Source: an uncultured Selenomonadales bacterium
GTDB lineage: Bacteria > Bacillota > Clostridia > Christensenellales > QALW01
Reading direction: 5' to 3'
DNA: 27,708 bases
Assembly: GCA_905200615.1 (NCBI GenBank)
Contig: CAJKLB010000031.1
Location: forward strand, 1-27,708
Both the position numbers and the translations under genes were made by a program. Below the pieces are notes generated by a model. That model did no database searches and was not told the origin of the DNA. It saw nothing but the letters and a program-made list of their open reading frames with translations. This document shows positions 23,911 to 27,708 of this stretch, one piece after another (within the stretch, counting starts at the first letter, position 1; each line of letters opens with the position of its first letter).

Positions 23911-23916
23911 TATAAT
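23911..23916 (+). promoter_or_regulatory. Candidate -10 box of the M1 peptidase gene
   Basis: TATAAT 37 bases before the ATG at 23953. No convincing -35 is seen. It is only 22 bases from the divergent -10 of the DnaD gene, so polymerase binding on the two sides may interfere. Confidence 0.4.
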
Positions 23917-23952
23917 TTTACAAAATAAGAGATTTATCGCCGGGAGGAATTT

Positions 23953-25449
23953 ATGATAAAAACGTTAAAAATCAGAATCATATCTATTTCTGTCGCGTTA
24001 TTGCTGTTGATATCAGTAATCGGCGGAATTTGTTTGGCAAGACGAGAAGCGGAAGCTGAGCGCAGTAGCTATCATATTACCGCCGAAGTTGTAGATGAAC
24101 GGCTTAGCGGGCAGATGGAGTTGGCGTATGTTAATAATAACGCGCATTCAGTGGAAACATTGTATTTTTGCTTATATCCCAATGCTTTTAAGTATGAGGA
24201 AAATGTCAATAATGTCGCTGTTGCCGATTTAATGAAGGAAGCCTATCCCAGAGGCTTTGACAGCGGCTGGATTGAAATAAAAAATGTAAGTGTAAACGGC
24301 AAAGAAGTGGATTTCTTTCTTGAACAAAATGAACAGATTCTTCGGGTAGAAACCGGGAATATCAAGCAGGGAAAGGGAAAGGACATTAGTATAACTTTTG
24401 AAGAGAAACTGCCGTATTCGCCGATGCGCTACGGATATGGCGAAAATACGTTTAATTTTTGCAACTGGTATCCGGTTCTTTGTCCTTTTGAAAACGGCCA
24501 GGCCGTTACTTGTACCTATGTAGCTAACGGCGATCCGTTTTATTCCGAATGCGCGGATTATAAGGTAAGTATAACGGCTTCCTCTCTTTGCCGGCTTGCT
24601 TGCAGCGGAATGATTATCAGCCAGGATACCTCCAATCCGTTAAGAACAAAATGGAATGTGGAAGGGGAAAATATTCGGGATTTCGCTTTTGTATTATCAG
24701 AGGATTTCGCTTTAAAATCCAGACAAGTGGGGGATACGATTGTATATTCGTATTATCTGAAAGGCGATGAGGCAGGCGGAGAAAACGCGCTGAATTATGC
24801 CTGCGATTCTGTGAGCTGCTTTAATGAAAAATTCGGGCTCTATCCTTACGCAACGCTTTCGGTGGTTTCCTCGGATTTTTACATAGGCGGAATGGAATAT
24901 CCTAATATGGTGCTGATTAATCAACAGTTCTATCGCGGGGAGAAAGAGGAAGCTTTGGAAGAAGTGGTTGTACATGAGGTAGCCCATCAATGGTGGTATG
25001 GTCTTGTGGGAAATAATGAGATTCGGGAACCATGGCTTGATGAGGGGCTTACGCAATACTCTGTAGCACTTTATTACGAAAATTGTTATGGTGAGGAGTT
25101 TTATCAGCGCTTTTTGCATGACAGTGAAACATATTGCAAAGTGATTTTTGATGTAGTGGAAAATGTGAACGGTACGGTTACCAAAAATATTCAGCGGGCG
25201 AGTAATGAATTTGAACATTGGCTTTTGTATGATGCCGTTACGTATGATGCTACGGCAATTATGCTGGATGCTTTGCGAAGCACTATAGGTTCGGAGAATT
25301 TTGAAAAAGGTTTGAGAAATTATTTTGTATGCAATCAGTATCAAAATGCCACAAAAGAAGACTTTGTCCGTGATTTTACAGCCGGATCGGGAAAGGATAT
25401 AGCAAGTTTTATTGAACCGTGGCTTAACGGTGAGGTATATTGGGGTTGA
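23953..25449 (+). CDS. M1-family zinc metallopeptidase, membrane-anchored
   Basis: 498 residues. An N-terminal signal anchor (about 10-29, hydrophobic after KTLKIR) places the rest outside the cell. A beta-rich N-terminal domain (about 40-250) precedes the thermolysin-like catalytic domain. The zinc motif is H341-E-V-A-H345, with third ligand E364 in WLDEGLTQY (HEXXH-x18-E), the exact gluzincin spacing. The substrate loop reads IGGMEYPNMVL where classical M1 aminopeptidases have GAMEN or GGMEN. The length is short compared with PepN-type enzymes because the C-terminal helical domains are missing. It probably trims extracellular peptides; the substrate is unknown. GGGAGGAAT precedes the ATG. 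Confidence 0.93.
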   Translation: MIKTLKIRIISISVALLLLISVIGGICLARREAEAERSSYHITAEVVDERLSGQMELAYVNNNAHSVETLYFCLYPNAFKYEENVNNVAVADLMKEAYPRGFDSGWIEIKNVSVNGKEVDFFLEQNEQILRVETGNIKQGKGKDISITFEEKLPYSPMRYGYGENTFNFCNWYPVLCPFENGQAVTCTYVANGDPFYSECADYKVSITASSLCRLACSGMIISQDTSNPLRTKWNVEGENIRDFAFVLSEDFALKSRQVGDTIVYSYYLKGDEAGGENALNYACDSVSCFNEKFGLYPYATLSVVSSDFYIGGMEYPNMVLINQQFYRGEKEEALEEVVVHEVAHQWWYGLVGNNEIREPWLDEGLTQYSVALYYENCYGEEFYQRFLHDSETYCKVIFDVVENVNGTVTKNIQRASNEFEHWLLYDAVTYDATAIMLDALRSTIGSENFEKGLRNYFVCNQYQNATKEDFVRDFTAGSGKDIASFIEPWLNGEVYWG

Positions 25450-25474
25450 TTTTTGTTATCATGGTTGCTATAAT
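25446..25474 (+). promoter_or_regulatory. Strong sigma-A promoter of the GntR-type gene
   Basis: TTGATT (25446-25451), a 17-base spacer and TATAAT (25469-25474), with an extended -10 TG at 25466-25467. The -35 overlaps the stop codon of the M1 peptidase gene. Confidence 0.8.
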
Positions 25475-25503
25475 AAACAAAAGAAATAAAAAGGAAAGGT
25501 ATT

Positions 25504-26223
25504 ATGAAACAAAATATTCCTGTTTATTTAAAAGTCAAAGAGAATGTTCGGGAAAAAATCCGTAACGGTACCTATCGGAAAGATATGCGGTTGCCGTCGG
25601 AGAACGCGCTAAGTACGGAATGGGGAATCAGTCGTATGACGGTGCGCCGCGCGTTGGATGAGCTGACGCGTGAGGGCGTGCTTTATCGAACCAGAGGAAG
25701 CGGAACGTATGTAGCGGCTAATCGATTTTCACAATGTGATGTTATGAATTTTTCGGAAATGGTAAAAATGCGGGGATCTGTACCGGAAACACAGGTGCTT
25801 GAAAAGGTTTTTATTTGTGATGATGATATAGCCCTTGCCATGCATTTGCCGAGAAATACCGTATTTTATGCGGTAAAACGCTTGCGGAAAGCAGACGGGG
25901 AACCGGTAGGAATAGAGCATGTGTTTTTGCCGCTGCAGTTTTGCGAACGGCCTGATAGACTTGATCTTAACGGGTCGCTTTACGAGGGATTAAAAGAGCT
26001 TTACGGGTGGACGGTAGCCAGACAGGATATCGCCATAACAGCCCAGAAACCTACGGCAGAGGAAAAGGAAATGCTTAAAATCGGAAAAGGTGAGGCCGTG
26101 ATGAAAACCGAGGGGGTCAGCCTTGACGGTGAGGGACGCACTTTACTTTATGAGAAAAACGTTTATTCCGGCAGCAGTTATATTATGCATGTAAGTATTA
26201 AGAGCAGATGGATTGGTTCTTAA
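25504..26223 (+). CDS. GntR-family regulator with UTRA ligand domain (HutC subfamily)
   Basis: 239 residues. The winged-helix domain is at about 6-75: YLKVKENVREKIRNGTY, LPSENALSTEWGISRMTVRR and GVLYRTRGSGTYVA are all canonical. The UTRA effector-binding domain is about 95-235 (VEHVFLPLQF-type strand, here IEHVFLPLQFCERPD, and VMKTEGVSLDGEGRTLLYE). Such proteins repress genes for uptake or use of sugars, amino acids or similar ligands. No transporter or catabolic gene adjoins it, so the ligand and targets cannot be predicted. The M1 peptidase upstream is a possible target only by position. AAGGAAAGG precedes the ATG and a terminator follows 10 bases after the stop. Confidence 0.93.
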   Translation: MKQNIPVYLKVKENVREKIRNGTYRKDMRLPSENALSTEWGISRMTVRRALDELTREGVLYRTRGSGTYVAANRFSQCDVMNFSEMVKMRGSVPETQVLEKVFICDDDIALAMHLPRNTVFYAVKRLRKADGEPVGIEHVFLPLQFCERPDRLDLNGSLYEGLKELYGWTVARQDIAITAQKPTAEEKEMLKIGKGEAVMKTEGVSLDGEGRTLLYEKNVYSGSSYIMHVSIKSRWIGS

Positions 26224-26227
26224 CAGC

Positions 26228-26253
26228 AAAAAGGCGCTATCAGCGCCTTTTTT
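26228..26253 (+). terminator. Rho-independent terminator after the GntR gene
   Basis: Stem AAAAAGGCGCT / AGCGCCTTTTTT with a 3-base ATC loop; the T run follows on the plus strand and the A run before it makes it usable in both directions. Confidence 0.9.
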
Positions 26254-26356
26254 GCAGCAATGGAGCTTTTGATATCCATATATTTGCAAAAATTCTTTAT
26301 CTTGTTGAGAATAAAGAAAGAAGAGAGAGTAGCTTTTTTATGATGAAAAGACAGAC
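26254..26356. other. Intergenic region between convergent genes
   Basis: AT-rich; contains a weak inverted repeat TTCTTTAT / ATAAAGAA near 26290-26316. No ORF or strong terminator for the lipoprotein gene is visible. Confidence 0.4.
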
Positions 26357-26442
26357 CTAATTTATAAACGGATAATTGGCGGCCTGCTCATAGGCGGCTT
26401 TGAATTTATCGGCGGCCAGCTGATAGATTTTGTTTTCAAATT
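26355..26442. repeat. 88-base direct repeat, copy A
   Basis: Identical to 27249-27336. It covers the last 28 codons and stop of the lipoprotein gene (encoding the FENKIYQLAADKF... to NYPFIN end). The rest of the two genes differs, so the identity is limited to the 3' ends. Confidence 0.9.
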
Positions 26443-27193
26443 CACTATATTTTTCTCGTGTTTCTTCGTCCCAGTCAGCATAGGTAACGGGATAGTGGAT
26501 TTTTACGTCGTTCGGATAATAGTATTGAAAGCTATCGGTAAAAAGCTCAACAATATCGGATCCGTCTTTATAGCAATAAGTGATATCAGGTCCGATTCCT
26601 ATCAGAGAGTATTCAGGATCATATTGATATTTTTCATTTTTTTTCAGTTTTACTGTTTTTACAAAAGAAAACCATTCATCGATCAGTTCTTTGTCGGTTA
26701 AAATTACATCCATATTAAATGACTCTATTTCGGAGAACTCGGGAGGAAGCATTTCGCTTCCCATTAATGAAACATGTAAGAACAAAGCATCCGGTTTCTT
26801 TCGTATTAAATTTTCGTGTCTGCGCAGGCAATCTTGATAAATAAATTCATTTAATTCTTCTTCTGTTGCAAAATCTTTGGGTGTTTTTAACACAGCGTCA
26901 TTTTTAGAATTAAAGTGATAAGTAAAAATGTTTTCAAAAGAGGCTGTTTGTCCTTCGAGAATGGGCGTAGGCATAGGCGTGGGCAACGGGCCGTTGGGGG
27001 GAATCGTCCAGGAAAAACTTTGCGTTTGTTCGGGTGTGGAAGTTGCGGCAACGGCATCGGATGTGGCGGTTGCGGCAACGGCGTCGGGGAATGTCGTTGC
27101 GTCTGCGGATGGTGAAGAAGAACCTTCATCAGCCGACTGAGAGCAGCCGCCCAAGAGGAGCAGGCATAGAATTAAAGCAATATATTTTTTCAT
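26357..27193 (-). CDS. Lipoprotein of unknown function (first of a tandem pair)
   Basis: 278 residues with a clear lipoprotein signal: MKKYIALILCLLLLGGCSQS, lipobox LGGC with Cys17. A Ser/Thr/Ala/Pro-rich linker follows (about 18-75), including a 9-residue repeat DAVAATATS/DAVAATSTP, and a globular domain of about 200 residues (about 85-278) ending in AAYEQAANYPFIN. The protein is predicted to be anchored on the outer face of the cytoplasmic membrane. No enzyme motif is recognised. The domain is shared with the truncated gene upstream on the same strand (27251-27708), with residues such as DKELIDEW.SFVKTVKLKKN and YPVTY.DWDE conserved. AGGAAG precedes the ATG. Confidence 0.85.
   Translation of the reverse strand: MKKYIALILCLLLLGGCSQSADEGSSSPSADATTFPDAVAATATSDAVAATSTPEQTQSFSWTIPPNGPLPTPMPTPILEGQTASFENIFTYHFNSKNDAVLKTPKDFATEEELNEFIYQDCLRRHENLIRKKPDALFLHVSLMGSEMLPPEFSEIESFNMDVILTDKELIDEWFSFVKTVKLKKNEKYQYDPEYSLIGIGPDITYCYKDGSDIVELFTDSFQYYYPNDVKIHYPVTYADWDEETREKYSEFENKIYQLAADKFKAAYEQAANYPFIN
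27042..27095. repeat. 27-base tandem repeat in the lipoprotein linker
   Basis: Two near-identical 27-base units (GTTGCGGCAACGGC at 27042 and 27069), encoding the 9-residue repeat DAVAATATS / DAVAATSTP on the minus strand. A further degenerate unit may precede. The length is likely to vary between strains. Confidence 0.75.
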
Positions 27194-27248
27194 TTTTTAC
27201 ACTTCCTATTTTATTTAATAACTATAAAATCATACATAACACTGAAAA

Positions 27249-27336
27249 ACCTAATTTATAAACGGATAATTGGCGGCCTGCTCATAGGCGGCTTTGAATT
27301 TATCGGCGGCCAGCTGATAGATTTTGTTTTCAAATT
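27249..27336. repeat. 88-base direct repeat, copy B
   Basis: Identical to 26355-26442; the 3' end of the second paralogue. Confidence 0.9.
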
Positions 27337-27708
27337 GTGTGTAAAGATTCTTCGTTCTTTCATCCCAATCAGGAACAGTAACGGGATAATGATAAGGTGT
27401 TTCATTCGGGTAATAGTATTTAAAATTATCTTTATAAAGTTCAATAATATCAGGACCCAATTTATAGCAATAGGTAATACTGGGACCCACTCCTGTAAAA
27501 AAGTGATCCTTAGAATCATAAAGGTATTTTTCATTCTTTTTCAGCTTTACAGTTTTTACAAAGGAAAGCCATTCATCGATCAGTTCTTTGTTCGTTAAAA
27601 CTACATCCATCATGATTACCTTTCCCTCTAATTCAGAGGGAAGCCATTCGCCCGTTAAAGTTATATGTAAATATAAAGCGTCTGGTTGGGAAACACCATT
27701 ATGTCTGC
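27251..27708 (-). CDS. Paralogue of the lipoprotein domain, 5' end outside the window
   Basis: The minus-strand frame is open from the right edge to the TAG at 27251-27253, giving 152 residues. An internal ATG at 27613 is not the start, because homology continues upstream of it (PDALYLHITLTGEWLPSE against PDALFLHVSLMGSEMLPPE of the neighbour). Other matches include MDVVLTNKELIDEWLSFV, KTVKLKKNEKY and GPSITYCYK. The last 28 codons are base-for-base the same as in the neighbour. The N-terminus, presumably a lipoprotein signal, lies beyond the window. It lies 57 bases upstream of the neighbour's start, on the same strand. Function unknown. Confidence 0.85.
   Translation of the reverse strand, partial: RHNGVSQPDALYLHITLTGEWLPSELEGKVIMMDVVLTNKELIDEWLSFVKTVKLKKNEKYLYDSKDHFFTGVGPSITYCYKLGPDIIELYKDNFKYYYPNETPYHYPVTVPDWDERTKNLYTQFENKIYQLAADKFKAAYEQAANYPFIN

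Overview
The window looks like a chromosomal segment of a spore-forming-lineage Firmicute, class Clostridia. The evidence is the gene order ylxY - M16 peptidase - ftsK/spoIIIE - rimO - pgsA - cinA - recA, which resembles the Bacillus subtilis ylxY-mlpA...spoIIIE...pgsA-cinA-recA region. The order tilS-hpt-ftsH, the DnaD/DnaI-type replication genes, AGGAG-type ribosome binding sites and consensus sigma-A promoters agree with this. Genus or family cannot be told from the sequence alone.

Layout. 1-222 holds the 3' end of a small AT-rich gene (possibly YcxB-like). It is followed by about 330 bases without a confident gene and a strong terminator (557-587). 720-14523 is a long plus-strand run: pseudo-deacetylase YlxY, M16 peptidase, DNA translocase, RimO, PgsA, CinA C-terminal-type amidohydrolase, RecA, a membrane protein, a methyltransferase, Hsp33, a TPR protein, a helical-repeat protein and a THUMP-domain rRNA methyltransferase. 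Several genes overlap by a few bases, so much of it is probably cotranscribed. 14532-15131 is a tRNA operon (Glu, Met, Phe, Thr, Tyr) with a perfect consensus promoter and a terminator.

15170-17714 is a decayed mobile islet directly after the tRNA operon. It holds a broken tyrosine integrase, an intact XRE regulator, the stub of an ImmA/IrrE-like partner running into an unrelated ORF, a small intact unknown gene, a frameshifted paralogue of that gene right behind it, and remnants that look like an IS3-family transposase. This is the accessory part of the window and the most likely place for anything undescribed; a small toxin-immunity-like family is one possibility.

17728-23845 is a minus-strand run (in transcription order DnaD-like, DnaI-like, tilS, hpt, ftsH), divergent from a plus-strand membrane-anchored M1 peptidase (23953-25449). 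A GntR/UTRA regulator follows with its own strong promoter. The right end carries two tandem minus-strand lipoprotein-type paralogues that share an identical 88-base 3' end; the second runs off the window.

Most of the window is ordinary housekeeping DNA. I did not find a complete novel defence or biosynthetic system. The candidates for follow-up are the paralogue pair in the islet, the lipoprotein tandem, and some unusual residues in otherwise standard proteins.
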